DNA from: Devosia subaequoris
GTDB lineage: Bacteria > Pseudomonadota > Alphaproteobacteria > Rhizobiales > Devosiaceae
DNA: 64,000 nt
NCBI RefSeq assembly: GCF_014197055.1
Contig: NZ_JACIEW010000005.1
Location: forward strand, 295,889-359,888
Direction of reading: 5' to 3'
In this document: positions 27,748-36,827 of the stretch, in pieces
How positions within the stretch are numbered: the stretch's first letter is position 1
How the letters are laid out: the number at the start of each line of letters is the position of its first letter
Notes under the pieces: generated by a model
The model's database searches: none
Told to the model about the DNA's origin: nothing
What the model saw: only the letters and a program-made list of their open reading frames with translations
Position numbers and translations under genes: made by a program

Positions 27748-27773
27748 ACTGAATTTGTTGGTGATGAGGGCTA

Positions 27774-28361
27774 ATGGCGGACCAGGCATTCGAAGAGGAA
27801 AAGGCCGCGCTGCGGACGGAGGCTCATGCCGCCCGCGCGGCTCTGTCCAGTGAGGACCGTGCCGAGGCGGCCAAGGCGGTGGCGGAACATTTCTTTGAAT
27901 CGGTTGCCTTCGGACCCGGCGATGTGATCGCCGGATATTGGCGCATCAGGGATGAACTGAACTGTCAGCCCATATTGGTGCGGTTGATGGATAGCGGCCA
28001 GAAGGTGCTGCTGCCGGTCGTGCAGGGCGATGATGAGCCGCTCGACATGCGGGTGTGGGAGGCCGATGCGCCCCTATACGAGGCGGGGTTTGGCACGCTG
28101 GCGCCGTCGGATCTGGCGCCGCGCGCGGTGCCGGACCTGGTGCTCATGCCGCTGTTGGGCTTCGACAATGAGGGCACGCGGCTCGGTTATGGCGGCGGCT
28201 ATTATGACCGGACCCTGGCGGTACTGCCGAAAAAGCCGTTGCTGGTCGGCCTGGCCTTTGCCGCCCAGGAACTGGCGCACATCCCGCGTGACGCCCATGA
28301 CGTGCCGCTCGACATGGTGATTACCGAGGCGGGCATCCGCTTTTTTGGCGCGGACGCATGA
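27774..28361 (+). CDS. ygfA: 5-formyltetrahydrofolate cyclo-ligase
   Basis: A 195-residue enzyme that converts 5-formyl-THF to 5,10-methenyl-THF using ATP. The C-terminal nucleotide-binding loop GFDNEGTRLGYGGGYYDRTL near residue 130 is diagnostic. PVVQGDDEPLDMRVW and the late VPLDMVITE also match. It begins 27 bases past the estimated 6S RNA end, so it may be processed from the same transcript. Its stop overlaps the start of the YmdB-type gene. Confidence 0.93.
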   Translation: MADQAFEEEKAALRTEAHAARAALSSEDRAEAAKAVAEHFFESVAFGPGDVIAGYWRIRDELNCQPILVRLMDSGQKVLLPVVQGDDEPLDMRVWEADAPLYEAGFGTLAPSDLAPRAVPDLVLMPLLGFDNEGTRLGYGGGYYDRTLAVLPKKPLLVGLAFAAQELAHIPRDAHDVPLDMVITEAGIRFFGADA

Positions 28362-29173
28362 GATTACTGTTTCTGGGCGATGTGATGGGCCGCTCCGGCC
28401 GGGACGCGGTGAGCGAACGTCTGCCGGGGCTGATTGCTGATCACGGCTTCGATTTCGTCGTCGTCAATGGCGAGAACGCCAGTCACGGCAAAGGGCTGAT
28501 CGAAAACCACTACAATGCTTTGCGCGATGCTGGTGCCGATATCGTCACATTGGGGGATCATGCCTTCGATCAGCGCGAGGCCCTGAGTTATATCGAGCGC
28601 GAGCCCCATCTCATTCGTCCGCTGAACTACCCGCCCGGCACGCCGGGGCGCGGGGCCATGCTGGTAGAAAGCCGCAGGGGCCATCGCGTGCTGGTGGTCA
28701 ATGCGCAGGGCCGGGTCTTCATGCCGCCGATCGACGATCCGTTCCGGGCGGTGGAAGCCGCGATTGCCGATTGTCCGCTGGGCGATGTGGCCGATGCGGT
28801 GATCGTGGATTTTCATACCGAGGCGACCTCAGAAATCCAGGCCATGGGTCACTATCTCGATGGCAGGGCGACGCTGGTGGTGGGCACTCATACCCATATC
28901 CCCACGGCCGATCATCGCGTGCTCAAGGGCGGTACCGGCTTCATGGCCGATGCAGGCATGTGCGGCGATTTCGACAGCATTATCGGCACGGACACGGACG
29001 AACCGCTCAATCGGTTTCTGACCGGTATTCCCGGTGGACGGTTCACGCCCTCGGAAGGCGAGGCGACTTTATGCGGCGTGGCGGTGGAGACCGACCCGGT
29101 GACCGGGCTTTGCGCCAAGATTGCGCCGCTCCGGATTGGCGGCGTACTGGCGCAGGTCATCCCGGACTTCTGA
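28358..29173 (+). CDS. ymdB: YmdB-family metallophosphoesterase
   Basis: A 271-residue dinuclear metal phosphoesterase starting in an ATGA overlap with ygfA. Metal ligands are visible in FLGDVMGRSGRD, NGENASHGKG, LGDHAFDQRE, DFHTEATSE and GTHTHIPTADH. The Bacillus relative hydrolyses cyclic nucleotides (2',3'-cAMP), and related proteins affect RNA turnover; activity here is inferred. The ygfA-ymdB coupling is common in alphaproteobacteria. Confidence 0.9.
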   Translation: MRLLFLGDVMGRSGRDAVSERLPGLIADHGFDFVVVNGENASHGKGLIENHYNALRDAGADIVTLGDHAFDQREALSYIEREPHLIRPLNYPPGTPGRGAMLVESRRGHRVLVVNAQGRVFMPPIDDPFRAVEAAIADCPLGDVADAVIVDFHTEATSEIQAMGHYLDGRATLVVGTHTHIPTADHRVLKGGTGFMADAGMCGDFDSIIGTDTDEPLNRFLTGIPGGRFTPSEGEATLCGVAVETDPVTGLCAKIAPLRIGGVLAQVIPDF

Positions 29174-29340
29174 CCATCAGCCCTGATCGGTAGATTTCCC
29201 CCTTGCCGGATCTCGCAAATTGGGTTCCGATCAACATGTTGCGCCTGGGGCGCAGAATAGACGGCAGGCTGACACGATAACGGGCCCCGGACGCGGCAGG
29301 AAATGCCGATCAATCGTCCACGCATGCGAGGAGTGGGGCC

Positions 29341-30759
29341 ATGCTCGATCCGGTCATCAATTTTCTCAACGATATATTCTGGGGCTATGTCCTCATCTAC
29401 GGCCTGTTGGCGGTCGGATTGTTTTTCACGATCCGGCTGGGCTTTATCCAGTTCGTCAATTTCGGTGAAATGTTCCGGGTGGTTACAGGCTCTCGCCAGG
29501 GTGACAGCGCCGGTATATCGCCCTTCCAGGCGCTGACGATCAGTCTGGCCTCCCGAGTGGGCACCGGCAATCTGGCCGGGGTGGCCGTGGCGCTTTATCT
29601 GGGCGGGCCCGGTGCGATCTTCTGGATGTGGATGGTGGCGCTGGTCGGGATGGCTACGGCTTATTCGGAATCCACGCTGGCTCAGCTTTACAAGACGAAG
29701 AATGATGAGGGCCAGTATCGCGGTGGTCCGGCCTTCTATATCGCCAAGGGGCTCAGGGCGCCGTGGGCGGGCGCTGTCTTTTCGGTCTGCCTGATCATAG
29801 CCTTCGGGCTGGTGTTCAACGCGGTGCAGGCCAATTCCATCGCCGATGCCATGCAGGGGGCCTTCGGGTTCGAGAAAATCTGGGTGGGGGTGGCGCTGGC
29901 CATCCTGACCGGCATCGTGATTTTCGGAGGTATCAGGCAGATTGCTCGCGTCGCCGAAATTGTCGTGCCGTTCATGGCCGTGCTCTACCTCTTGGTGGCA
30001 CTTTACGTGGTGGCGATCCATATCGGCGAAGTGCCGGGCATGCTGGGCTACATCGTGCAGTCCGCCTTTGGGCTCGATGCGGCTGGAGGCGGGCTGGCTG
30101 GGGCGCTGCTCAACGGCGTCAAGCGCGGGCTGTTCTCAAATGAGGCCGGCATGGGCTCGGCGCCCAATATTGCGGCCGTGGCGACCCCTGATCCGCACCA
30201 TCCCTCTTCGCAGGGTTTCGTGCAGGCCTTGGGCGTATTCATCGACACCATCCTGATCTGCACGGCGACGGCATTGATGATCCTGCTCTCAGGGGTGATG
30301 GTCGAGGGCAGCGAATTGACCGGCACGCCGCTGACGCAGGCGGCGATGACGGTTCACATCGGCGGGGCCGGGCAATATTTCATTGCCATTGCGATCCTGT
30401 TCTTTGCCTTCACCTCGATCATCGGCAATTACTCATATGCCGAAAACGCCATGACCTTCCTCAAGGTCGGAAACACGCCGGGGCTGACCGTGTTGCGGCT
30501 GGCTGTGCTGGCAATGGTGATCTGGGGCGCCTATGAGAGCGTGGCGACGGTGTTCAATGCGGCGGACGCCTCGATGGGGCTGATGGCCACGGTCAACCTG
30601 ATCGCCATTGTGCTGCTTTCGGGCACGGTGGCCAAGCTGACCAAAGATTACCGTGCCCAGCGCAAGGCCGGCAAGGAGCCGGTGTTCCATGCGGCGGACT
30701 ATCCTGAACTCAGCGGCAAGATCGACAAAAGCATCTGGAACAAGCACGATCCGGGTTAA
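29341..30759 (+). CDS. Alanine/glycine:cation symporter (AGCS family)
   Basis: A 472-residue membrane transporter with about 11 helices. Family motifs are ISPFQALTISLASRVGTGNLAGVA near residue 60-83, and the second conserved block LFSNEAGMGSAPNIAAVATPDPHH near residue 265, typical of sodium-coupled D/L-alanine or glycine carriers. A long hydrophilic C-terminal tail is cytoplasmic. It has its own upstream gap of about 170 bp and ends in a strong terminator, so it is probably a single-gene unit. Confidence 0.92.
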   Translation: MLDPVINFLNDIFWGYVLIYGLLAVGLFFTIRLGFIQFVNFGEMFRVVTGSRQGDSAGISPFQALTISLASRVGTGNLAGVAVALYLGGPGAIFWMWMVALVGMATAYSESTLAQLYKTKNDEGQYRGGPAFYIAKGLRAPWAGAVFSVCLIIAFGLVFNAVQANSIADAMQGAFGFEKIWVGVALAILTGIVIFGGIRQIARVAEIVVPFMAVLYLLVALYVVAIHIGEVPGMLGYIVQSAFGLDAAGGGLAGALLNGVKRGLFSNEAGMGSAPNIAAVATPDPHHPSSQGFVQALGVFIDTILICTATALMILLSGVMVEGSELTGTPLTQAAMTVHIGGAGQYFIAIAILFFAFTSIIGNYSYAENAMTFLKVGNTPGLTVLRLAVLAMVIWGAYESVATVFNAADASMGLMATVNLIAIVLLSGTVAKLTKDYRAQRKAGKEPVFHAADYPELSGKIDKSIWNKHDPG

Positions 30760-30777
30760 TCGATAGGGCCGATTGGC

Positions 30778-30818
30778 AGCGCCTGTCCGGTCGAGCGCCG
30801 GGCGGGCGCTTTATTTTT
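30778..30818 (+). terminator. Intrinsic terminator after the AGCS symporter
   Basis: A 13-bp stem beginning AGCGCCTGTCCGG (two wobble pairs) with a seven-base loop is followed by TTATTTTT. It begins 19 bp after the symporter stop. Confidence 0.85.
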
Positions 30819-30876
30819 GCGCTCCGGCCCCCTATAAGCAGCGCGAAATTCGCAAATTGCATATCCGAGGTTCTTC

Positions 30877-31623
30877 ATGGCTGGCCATTCCCACGCCAAA
30901 AACATCATGCACCGCAAGGGCAAGTCGGACGCTATCCGGTCCAAGATCTTTTCCAAGCTGGCGCGCGAAATCACCGTGGCAGCCAAGATGGGCCAGCCCG
31001 ACCCGGCCTTCAATCCGCGCCTGCGTCTGGCCATTGCCAATGCCCGCGCCCAGTCTATGCCCAAGGACAATATCGAGCGGGCCGTCAAAAAGGCCTCCGG
31101 CGGCGATGCGGAGAACTATGACGAGATTCGCTATGAGGGCTATGGCCCAGGTGGCGTGGCGGTCATCGTCGAGGCACTGACCGACAATCGCAATCGCACT
31201 GCGTCCAATGTGCGCTCGTATTTTTCCAAAAATGGTGGCGCGCTGGGCGAAACCGGGTCGGTGGGCTTTATGTTCGACCGGGTTGGCGAGATCACCTATC
31301 CGGCCTCGGTAGGCTCGGAAGACAAGGTGATGGAAGCGGCCATCGAAGCTGGTGCCGAAGACGTCGAGAGCAACGAGGATAACCACTATATCTACACCAC
31401 CTTCGAGAACATGGCCGAAGTTTCCACGGCGCTCGAAGCGGTGCTCGGCGAGGCCGAGTCAGTGAAGGCAATATGGAAGCCGCAGAACGAGACGCCGATT
31501 GACGCGGAAAAGGGGGCGACCCTGATGAAGCTGCTCAATACGCTCGAAGAAGACGATGACGTGCAGAACGTCTATTCGAACTTCGACATGAGCGATGAAG
31601 ACGCAGCCAAGCTCGAAGGCTGA
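30877..31623 (+). CDS. yebC: YebC/PmpR-family regulatory or translation factor
   Basis: A 248-residue protein with the unmistakable start [18 protein letters not shown]. The middle domain contains [19 protein letters not shown] and [17 protein letters not shown]. Members act as DNA-binding regulators, or (recent view) help ribosomes pass proline stretches. YebC often sits beside ruvC. Here two diguanylate cyclase genes on the other strand separate it from ruvC, suggesting an insertion. A terminator follows at 31653-31675. Confidence 0.94.
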   Translation: MAGHSHAKNIMHRKGKSDAIRSKIFSKLAREITVAAKMGQPDPAFNPRLRLAIANARAQSMPKDNIERAVKKASGGDAENYDEIRYEGYGPGGVAVIVEALTDNRNRTASNVRSYFSKNGGALGETGSVGFMFDRVGEITYPASVGSEDKVMEAAIEAGAEDVESNEDNHYIYTTFENMAEVSTALEAVLGEAESVKAIWKPQNETPIDAEKGATLMKLLNTLEEDDDVQNVYSNFDMSDEDAAKLEG

Positions 31624-32462
31624 CGGGCGTTATCTTGCTTGACGCAGAAATCAGGGCGGTCCGTTGGGCCGCCCTTTGTCGTTGCGCCAGCGCGTTCCAG
31701 CCCAGTGGCCGGATGGGCGGGCGCGTCAGCCACCACGACGGCGTTGCGGCCGGCACGCTTGGCACGATAGAGCCGCTGGTCAGCAGTGCGGAACAGGTCA
31801 GGAAAGCTGGTTTTTCCGGTGAAGCTGGCGGCGCCGATGCTTACCGAAAGCGGGTAGGCCTCTCCGGTGGGGGCGAAGCAAGCCACAATCACCGACATCC
31901 GTATGCGTTCGGCGACGGTCTGTGCCTGACGCGAGGTGACACCGGGGAGAAATACGGCAAATTCCTCGCCACCCATGCGTCCGACCAGATCGTCGACGCG
32001 TAGCACCGAACGAATGGCGCGCGCGATGATGGTAAGAGCTTCATCTCCGCTTTCGTGGCCATATACATCGTTGACCGATTTGAAATTGTCGGCGTCGATC
32101 ACCAGCAGGGCGCCGCAGGGCGGAGAAGAGGGCCCCTGCAGCCAGGCGTTGACCCGGGCGGTGAAGGCGCGGCGATTGAGGCAGGCGGTCAAGCTGTCGG
32201 TGCGCGCCACGCGGTCCAGTCGCTTATTGGCAATAGCCAAGCCTCGCAGCTTGAGGCTGAAAAAGAAAAAAAGCGGCGCGCCGATCAGAATGGGAAGGGT
32301 GGTCGAGACCAGAAGAATGCGAGGCGCCAAAGTGCTGTCGATGTCCAGGATCAGCAGCCAGGTCAGGCTGAGAGAGGCCAGGACGCAGGCCAACGTGCCA
32401 AATATCGTCCAGCGCCCGACGCTGGACAAACCCGGTATTGCGATGGTCCTAAAAAGCAGCAT
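31572..32462 (-). CDS. Membrane-anchored diguanylate cyclase, GGEEF type
   Basis: About 296 residues. Two N-terminal helices ([41 protein letters not shown]) are followed by a GGDEF domain. The domain has [30 protein letters not shown] and the active loop [10 protein letters not shown], so it should make c-di-GMP. The start is uncertain; the ATG at 32462 (MLLFRT) is my choice and a longer frame starts at 32510. Its last ~50 codons run through the yebC terminator and overlap the end of yebC. It is a tandem paralogue of the next gene. Confidence 0.85.
   Translation of the reverse strand: MLLFRTIAIPGLSSVGRWTIFGTLACVLASLSLTWLLILDIDSTLAPRILLVSTTLPILIGAPLFFFFSLKLRGLAIANKRLDRVARTDSLTACLNRRAFTARVNAWLQGPSSPPCGALLVIDADNFKSVNDVYGHESGDEALTIIARAIRSVLRVDDLVGRMGGEEFAVFLPGVTSRQAQTVAERIRMSVIVACFAPTGEAYPLSVSIGAASFTGKTSFPDLFRTADQRLYRAKRAGRNAVVVADAPAHPATGLERAGATTKGGPTDRPDFCVKQDNARQPSSLAASSSLMSKFE
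31653..31678 (+). terminator. Intrinsic terminator after yebC
   Basis: Stem AGGGCGGTCC/GGGCCGCCCT (one wobble) with a GTT loop, followed by TTTGT. It lies inside the 3' part of the opposite-strand diguanylate cyclase frame. Confidence 0.8.
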
Positions 32463-32520
32463 TGCAAATAACTCGGTTTCAAATGGCAGGTGGATTGTCA
32501 CTGCCAGCAAACGGTAGTGA

Positions 32521-33264
32521 TCAAGCGGCGGCCGCTATCTCGATACGATCCCGTCCCGCGGATTTAGCTCGATAAAGGCCGGTATCGGCGCGGCGATAGA
32601 GCGTGCGGAAATCGGTGCGCCCCTGGGACCCGGCGACGCCGACACTGACGGAGAGAGGGCAATGGCTGCCGTTGGCGCAAAAGGACAATTGCGCGACGGC
32701 GTCGCGGATGGTCTCTGCCCAATTGCCGGCCTCGGTCTCCGTGGCTCCAGGCAAGAAGATGCCGAACTCTTCGCCCCCGAGGCGACCCACAAGATTTGGC
32801 GAAGCGCATAACGAGGTGAAGGTATGTGCGATCAGGCGGAGCGCGTCGTCACCCTGATCGTGACCGTGGTTGTCGTTGATGGTCTTGAAGTGGTCGATGT
32901 CGATGATCAGCAGAGCTCCGCCGGCGGTCGCAGCGTCCAGCGCCTGGGAGACCTGGCGCGTGAATGCCCCGCGGTTGAGGCAGCCGGTAAGCCAGTCGGT
33001 GGCAGCCAACAGCTGCAGTTGTTCGTTGGCGACGCGCAATTGCTCATGCTTGAACATGATGATGCCAAGAGCCGGGGTACCCAATAGCACGGGCATGATG
33101 ATGGCCGTCATCAGACCCGGGACATTGATCCCCGCCGAGAAGGTTTCCATGATGAGATTGGTGACCACAACCGAAGCGATGACAGAAACAGCCGTCAAAA
33201 TTCCGGTTACGCGGTAGATCCGCAGCATTGATCTGCGGGGCAACCGAAGTTTCAGCCCTGACAT
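32521..33264 (-). CDS. Membrane-anchored diguanylate cyclase, GGEEF type
   Basis: About 247 residues from the ATG at 33264 (MSGLKLRLPRRS), preceded by a GGGGCG site. Two helices (ILTAVSVIASVVVTNLIM; VPGLMTAIIMPVLLGTPALGIIMF) anchor a GGDEF domain with DWLTGCLNRGAF, DIDHFKTINDNHGHDQGD and active loop GRLGGEEFGIFLP. Similar layout and sequence to the gene just downstream point to a tandem duplication. Neither has a visible sensor domain beyond the two helices. The product c-di-GMP would control motility or attachment. Confidence 0.86.
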   Translation of the reverse strand: MSGLKLRLPRRSMLRIYRVTGILTAVSVIASVVVTNLIMETFSAGINVPGLMTAIIMPVLLGTPALGIIMFKHEQLRVANEQLQLLAATDWLTGCLNRGAFTRQVSQALDAATAGGALLIIDIDHFKTINDNHGHDQGDDALRLIAHTFTSLCASPNLVGRLGGEEFGIFLPGATETEAGNWAETIRDAVAQLSFCANGSHCPLSVSVGVAGSQGRTDFRTLYRRADTGLYRAKSAGRDRIEIAAAA

Positions 33265-33433
33265 TTGCGCCCCATTGCCATGCATTCCCGTGCACAAGGG
33301 TAGAGTTCGGCCCTCTACAGGTGGTTTCCCGAAACGCTAAAAGTTTATCGAACCATCCGAGTTGCTGCATTTTGTTGCCTATTTGTTCACTTCGCCCTTG
33401 GTAAGGTCGGGTCTCGCCTTTACAAGGAAGACC

Positions 33434-33940
33434 ATGACAAGGGCTGTTCGAATCATCGGGATCGATCCGGGGCTGCGGCGATGTGGCTGGGGCATTATCG
33501 AAGCTGTGGATAATCGGCTGAGCTTTGTGGCGGGCGGAACGTTGACGCCGCCAACGGAAGGCGCACTGGCTGATCGGCTTGCCGCACTGGCCGAAGGGCT
33601 AGGGGAAGTTCTGGATTTGCATCGGCCCGATGAAGCGGCGGTGGAAGAAACCTTCGTCAATTCCGGGCCCCGTTCCGCGCTGATCCTGGGCCAAGCGCGC
33701 GGGGTAACACTGGTGGTGCCGGCGCTGCGCGGATTGGTGGTGGCCGAATATGCCACTAATCTGGTCAAGAAGTCGGTGGTGGGGACCGGGCATGCGGACA
33801 AGAACCAGGTGGGCTTGATGGTCAAAACGCTGTTGCCCTCGGCTGTGGTCAAGGGCGCGGACGCCGCCGACGCGCTCGCGGTAGCGATTTGCCATGCGCA
33901 CCACCGTGTCTCAGCGCGCCGTATGGGAGCATTGGCATGA
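33434..33940 (+). CDS. ruvC: Holliday junction endonuclease RuvC
   Basis: A 168-residue resolvase starting at 33434 ([20 protein letters not shown]), preceded by AAGGA. The catalytic acidic residues are in [17 protein letters not shown] and [14 protein letters not shown]. It cuts Holliday junctions during recombinational repair. Its stop overlaps the ruvA start (ATGA), so translation is coupled. Confidence 0.95.
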   Translation: MTRAVRIIGIDPGLRRCGWGIIEAVDNRLSFVAGGTLTPPTEGALADRLAALAEGLGEVLDLHRPDEAAVEETFVNSGPRSALILGQARGVTLVVPALRGLVVAEYATNLVKKSVVGTGHADKNQVGLMVKTLLPSAVVKGADAADALAVAICHAHHRVSARRMGALA

Positions 33941-34554
33941 TCGGCAAGCTCAAAGGTCTGGTCGACAGTTTTGGCGACGATGTCGTGCTGATCGATTGTG
34001 GTGGGGTTTGCTACGAGGTGTTTTGTTCGGGCCGGACGCTGCAGGCCCTGCCCCGGGTTGGCGAGTCGGCCGTGGTCTTTGTCGAGACCATTGTGCGCGA
34101 AGATTTCATCAAGCTTTATGGCTTTGCCAATGAGGCGGAAAAGAGCTGGTTCCTGCTGCTGACCAGCGTGCAGGGGGTCGGCGCCAGGGTGGCGCTGGCT
34201 ATCCTTTCGGTGCTCTCGCCATCGGAGTTGTCGAGCGCGGTTGCCCTGCAGGACAAGGCGATGATCGGGCGGGCCAATGGCGTGGGGCCGAAACTGGCGG
34301 TGCGCATCGTAACCGAGCTCAAGGGCAAGGTGCCCGCCATTGGCGCCATCGATGCGGGAACGCTGGGCCTGCAGAGCGCGCTGGGTGACGGTGTCGCGTC
34401 CTCCAATGTCAGTGACGCGGTTTCTGCGTTGACCAATCTGGGTTATTCGAGCGCGCAGGCATCATCTGCCCTGGCACGAGTGGTGGCAAAGGAAGGCGAG
34501 GATACGCCAACCGAAAAGCTGATCCGGCTGGGACTTAGGGAATTGAGCCAGTAG
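33937..34554 (+). CDS. ruvA: Holliday junction DNA helicase subunit RuvA
   Basis: A 205-residue junction-binding protein. The OB-fold start is [15 protein letters not shown], the helix-hairpin-helix region lies in [15 protein letters not shown] and [13 protein letters not shown], and the flexible linker leads to the C-terminal RuvB-contacting domain ([21 protein letters not shown]). Normally ruvB follows within a few bases. Here a toxin-antitoxin pair is inserted between ruvA and ruvB. Confidence 0.95.
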   Translation: MIGKLKGLVDSFGDDVVLIDCGGVCYEVFCSGRTLQALPRVGESAVVFVETIVREDFIKLYGFANEAEKSWFLLLTSVQGVGARVALAILSVLSPSELSSAVALQDKAMIGRANGVGPKLAVRIVTELKGKVPAIGAIDAGTLGLQSALGDGVASSNVSDAVSALTNLGYSSAQASSALARVVAKEGEDTPTEKLIRLGLRELSQ

Positions 34555-34570
34555 CCTTGTTTGAGACAGG

Positions 34571-34600
34571 ATTCCTTACTACTTTGACTTGGTAAGGAAT
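34571..34600 (+). promoter_or_regulatory. Likely operator/promoter of the AbrB-PIN module
   Basis: A perfect 9-bp inverted repeat ATTCCTTAC (34571-34579) and GTAAGGAAT (34592-34600), with centres 21 bp apart, about two helical turns. A -35-like TTGACT at 34585-34590 lies in the spacer; the -10 is unclear. The site is 16 bp upstream of the AbrB-type antitoxin gene, so self-repression by the toxin-antitoxin complex is the natural reading. Confidence 0.6.
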
Positions 34601-34616
34601 TCGTGGAGTCATTCCG

Positions 34617-34901
34617 ATGAATGAGATCACCCAGCTTGAGGCGTCCTCATCCGTGACGAGCAAGGGGCAAACGACGATACCGAAGTCGGTTCGCGATGCT
34701 CTTGGGATCAAGGATGGCACGCCATTGCGGTGGAGGCTCAAGGACGGTGTGCTGATCGTGACGGCCAAAACCAAACGGCTGGAGGATTTTGCGGGCCTGC
34801 TCGGCAAGCCGCCCAATGGCCGGCGCGTAAGTATCGAAGAGATGAACGAGGCCGTTCTCGATGAGGCCGCAGACCGTTTCCGGCGCAAGACAACCAGATG
34901 A
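34617..34901 (+). CDS. AbrB/SpoVT-fold antitoxin
   Basis: A 94-residue protein with a swapped-hairpin DNA-binding domain: SSVTSKGQTTIPKSVRDALG at residues about 10-29, then DGTPLRWRLKDGVLIV. The C-terminal third (RVSIEEMNEAVLDEAADRF) is the expected toxin-binding tail. The next gene, overlapping by four bases, encodes a PIN-domain nuclease, so this is the antitoxin of a VapBC-type module. It should bind the inverted repeat just upstream. Confidence 0.9.
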   Translation: MNEITQLEASSSVTSKGQTTIPKSVRDALGIKDGTPLRWRLKDGVLIVTAKTKRLEDFAGLLGKPPNGRRVSIEEMNEAVLDEAADRFRRKTTR

Positions 34902-35296
34902 TCGGCATTGACACCAATGTCCTGGTGCGGGTGTTTGTCGACGAAGCGCCGGAACAGACCAGCGCGGCGCTGCAACTTCTCAGCGGGTTGTCGCAGGACA
35001 ATCCGGCGTTTGTTGGTACGATCGTGCTGGTTGAATTGGCCTGGGTGCTGAAGCGCAGCTACGGGTTCGATGACAATGCCATCCTGGTGGCCGTCGATTC
35101 GCTACTCGAAAGCGAAAATATCGAGATCGAACACGCAGACATGGTGCAAGCGGCCGTATCGGCGGCCCATGAGCATGGTTCCGACCTCGCCGATAGCCTC
35201 ATCGCCTTGAGCGCGATTGCCGCAGGAGCGAGCAAAGTCGTGACCTTCGACAAGAACGCCGCCAAACGCATTGCCGGAATGGAACTTCTCGCGTGA
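34898..35296 (+). CDS. PIN-domain toxin (VapC-like ribonuclease)
   Basis: A 132-residue PIN nuclease starting in an ATGA overlap with the antitoxin. The metal-binding acidic residues are in [11 protein letters not shown] (Asp5), [11 protein letters not shown] (Glu near residue 48), and [12 protein letters not shown] plus [10 protein letters not shown] near the end. VapC toxins cleave specific tRNAs or rRNA; the target is unknown. Its stop codon overlaps the GTG start of ruvB, so a toxin gene is translationally fused into a DNA repair operon. Confidence 0.9.
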   Translation: MIGIDTNVLVRVFVDEAPEQTSAALQLLSGLSQDNPAFVGTIVLVELAWVLKRSYGFDDNAILVAVDSLLESENIEIEHADMVQAAVSAAHEHGSDLADSLIALSAIAAGASKVVTFDKNAAKRIAGMELLA

Positions 35297-36330
35297 CCGA
35301 TCTTACTTCCCCAAATGCCGGACGTGACGACAATCTCGACGTTTCGCTCCGGCCCTCGGGTTTTGCCGATTTTGTCGGGCAGGCCGACGCGCGGGCGAAT
35401 CTCGAGGTGTTCATCGAGGCGGCCAAGAAGCGCGGGGCGGCGCTGGACCATGTGCTGTTCGTGGGACCGCCGGGCCTGGGCAAGACCACACTGGCGCAGA
35501 TCATTGCCAAGGAACTTGGGGTGGGTTTTCGCGCAACTTCCGGCCCGGTAATCGCCAAGGCGGGCGATCTTGCGGCGCTGCTGACCAATCTGGAAGAACG
35601 CGATGTGTTGTTCATCGATGAAATCCACCGGCTCAACCCGGCCATCGAGGAAGTGCTCTATCCGGCGATGGAGGATTTCCAGCTCGACCTGATTATCGGG
35701 GAGGGGCCGGCGGCGCGTTCCGTGCGCATTGATCTGGCCAAGTTCACCCTGGTGGGAGCAACGACGCGTGCGGGCCTTTTGACCACGCCATTGCGCGATC
35801 GTTTCGGTATTCCGGTGCGGCTCAATTTCTATACCCCCGAGGAACTGGTGCAGATCGTAACCCGTGGGGCGCGGCTTTTGGGCATGGCCATGGCGCCAGA
35901 CGGGGCAATGGAAATCGCGCGCCGCTCGCGCGGGACGCCGCGCATTGCCGGCCGGTTGCTGCGCCGGGTGATCGACTTTGCCACGGTGGATGGCGTGACC
36001 GAGGTCAATCGCGCGGTGGCAGACAAGGCGCTGTTGCGGCTCGACGTGGATGCGCGCGGACTCGATCAGCTCGACCGGCGCTACCTCACCCAGATCGCAG
36101 ATTTCTACAATGGCGGACCGGTGGGTATCGAAACCATCGCGGCGGCGTTGAGCGAACCGCGTGACGCCATCGAGGAAATTGTCGAACCCTATCTGCTGCA
36201 GCAAGGCTTTATCCAGCGCACGCCACGCGGCCGCATGCTGACCTCGATTGCCTTTCAGCATATGGGCAAGGTGGTTCCACAGGGCTTTGTCGGGCTGCAA
36301 TCGAGCCTGTTCGAGGAGGAGGGGGATTGA
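35293..36330 (+). CDS. ruvB: Holliday junction branch-migration ATPase RuvB
   Basis: A 345-residue AAA+ motor. The GTG start at 35293 overlaps the toxin stop as GTGA. Motifs are [13 protein letters not shown] (Walker A), [11 protein letters not shown] (Walker B), [19 protein letters not shown] (sensor 1/arginine finger) and the C-terminal winged helix ([17 protein letters not shown]). Length and motifs are normal, so the toxin insertion has left the coding sequence intact. Confidence 0.96.
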   Translation: MTDLTSPNAGRDDNLDVSLRPSGFADFVGQADARANLEVFIEAAKKRGAALDHVLFVGPPGLGKTTLAQIIAKELGVGFRATSGPVIAKAGDLAALLTNLEERDVLFIDEIHRLNPAIEEVLYPAMEDFQLDLIIGEGPAARSVRIDLAKFTLVGATTRAGLLTTPLRDRFGIPVRLNFYTPEELVQIVTRGARLLGMAMAPDGAMEIARRSRGTPRIAGRLLRRVIDFATVDGVTEVNRAVADKALLRLDVDARGLDQLDRRYLTQIADFYNGGPVGIETIAAALSEPRDAIEEIVEPYLLQQGFIQRTPRGRMLTSIAFQHMGKVVPQGFVGLQSSLFEEEGD

Positions 36331-36827
36331 GTGACCGACATGTCATCAGCTTCCCCATTGGCGGGCAGCGGTTCAATTTTCGGGTGGCCGGGATCATCAT
36401 CGCCGATGGGCATGTTTTGGTATGCCGGGAGGATGACGATAATTATTGCATGCTGCCCGGCGGGCGGATCGAGCTGGGCGAGCCGAGTGCGCTGAGCCTG
36501 GAGCGGGAGATAGAAGAAGAATTGGCGATGCCTGCCAATGTCGGGGCGATGATTGCGACCTCAGAAAGCTTCTATCGCCGGGATGATGAGGATTTCCACG
36601 AGCTGGGGTTTTTCTATGCGGCCGAACTGCCGGGGCAGTCGCCGAATGGTTCTTCGCCCTGGCTGCAGCGGCCCGATGAGGGGCACATTCTGAGTTTCGA
36701 TTGGGTGCCGCTGGCGGGAGACGCGCTGGAGACGGCCAATCTGATGCCACGCTGGTTGCCGGCATTCCTGCGTGATTTGCCGGAGAGGCTCGTTCATATG
36801 GCTCATGATGAACGGGGGCAGACATGA
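36327..36827 (+). CDS. NUDIX hydrolase
   Basis: A 166-residue pyrophosphohydrolase. The TTG at 36327 overlaps the ruvB stop (TTGA) and has a strong GGAGGAGGGGG just upstream inside ruvB, which decides the start. The Nudix box is [20 protein letters not shown] followed by E-L, with the late glycine replaced by alanine. Substrate is unknown. It is embedded in a tightly overlapping run ruvB-nudix-small gene-ybgC. Confidence 0.88.
   Translation: MSDRHVISFPIGGQRFNFRVAGIIIADGHVLVCREDDDNYCMLPGGRIELGEPSALSLEREIEEELAMPANVGAMIATSESFYRRDDEDFHELGFFYAAELPGQSPNGSSPWLQRPDEGHILSFDWVPLAGDALETANLMPRWLPAFLRDLPERLVHMAHDERGQT

Noticed and set aside
29174..29340. A glycine riboswitch upstream of the alanine/glycine symporter
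   Set aside because: The leader has no recognisable tandem aptamer cores and no terminator or sequestering stem that I can see.
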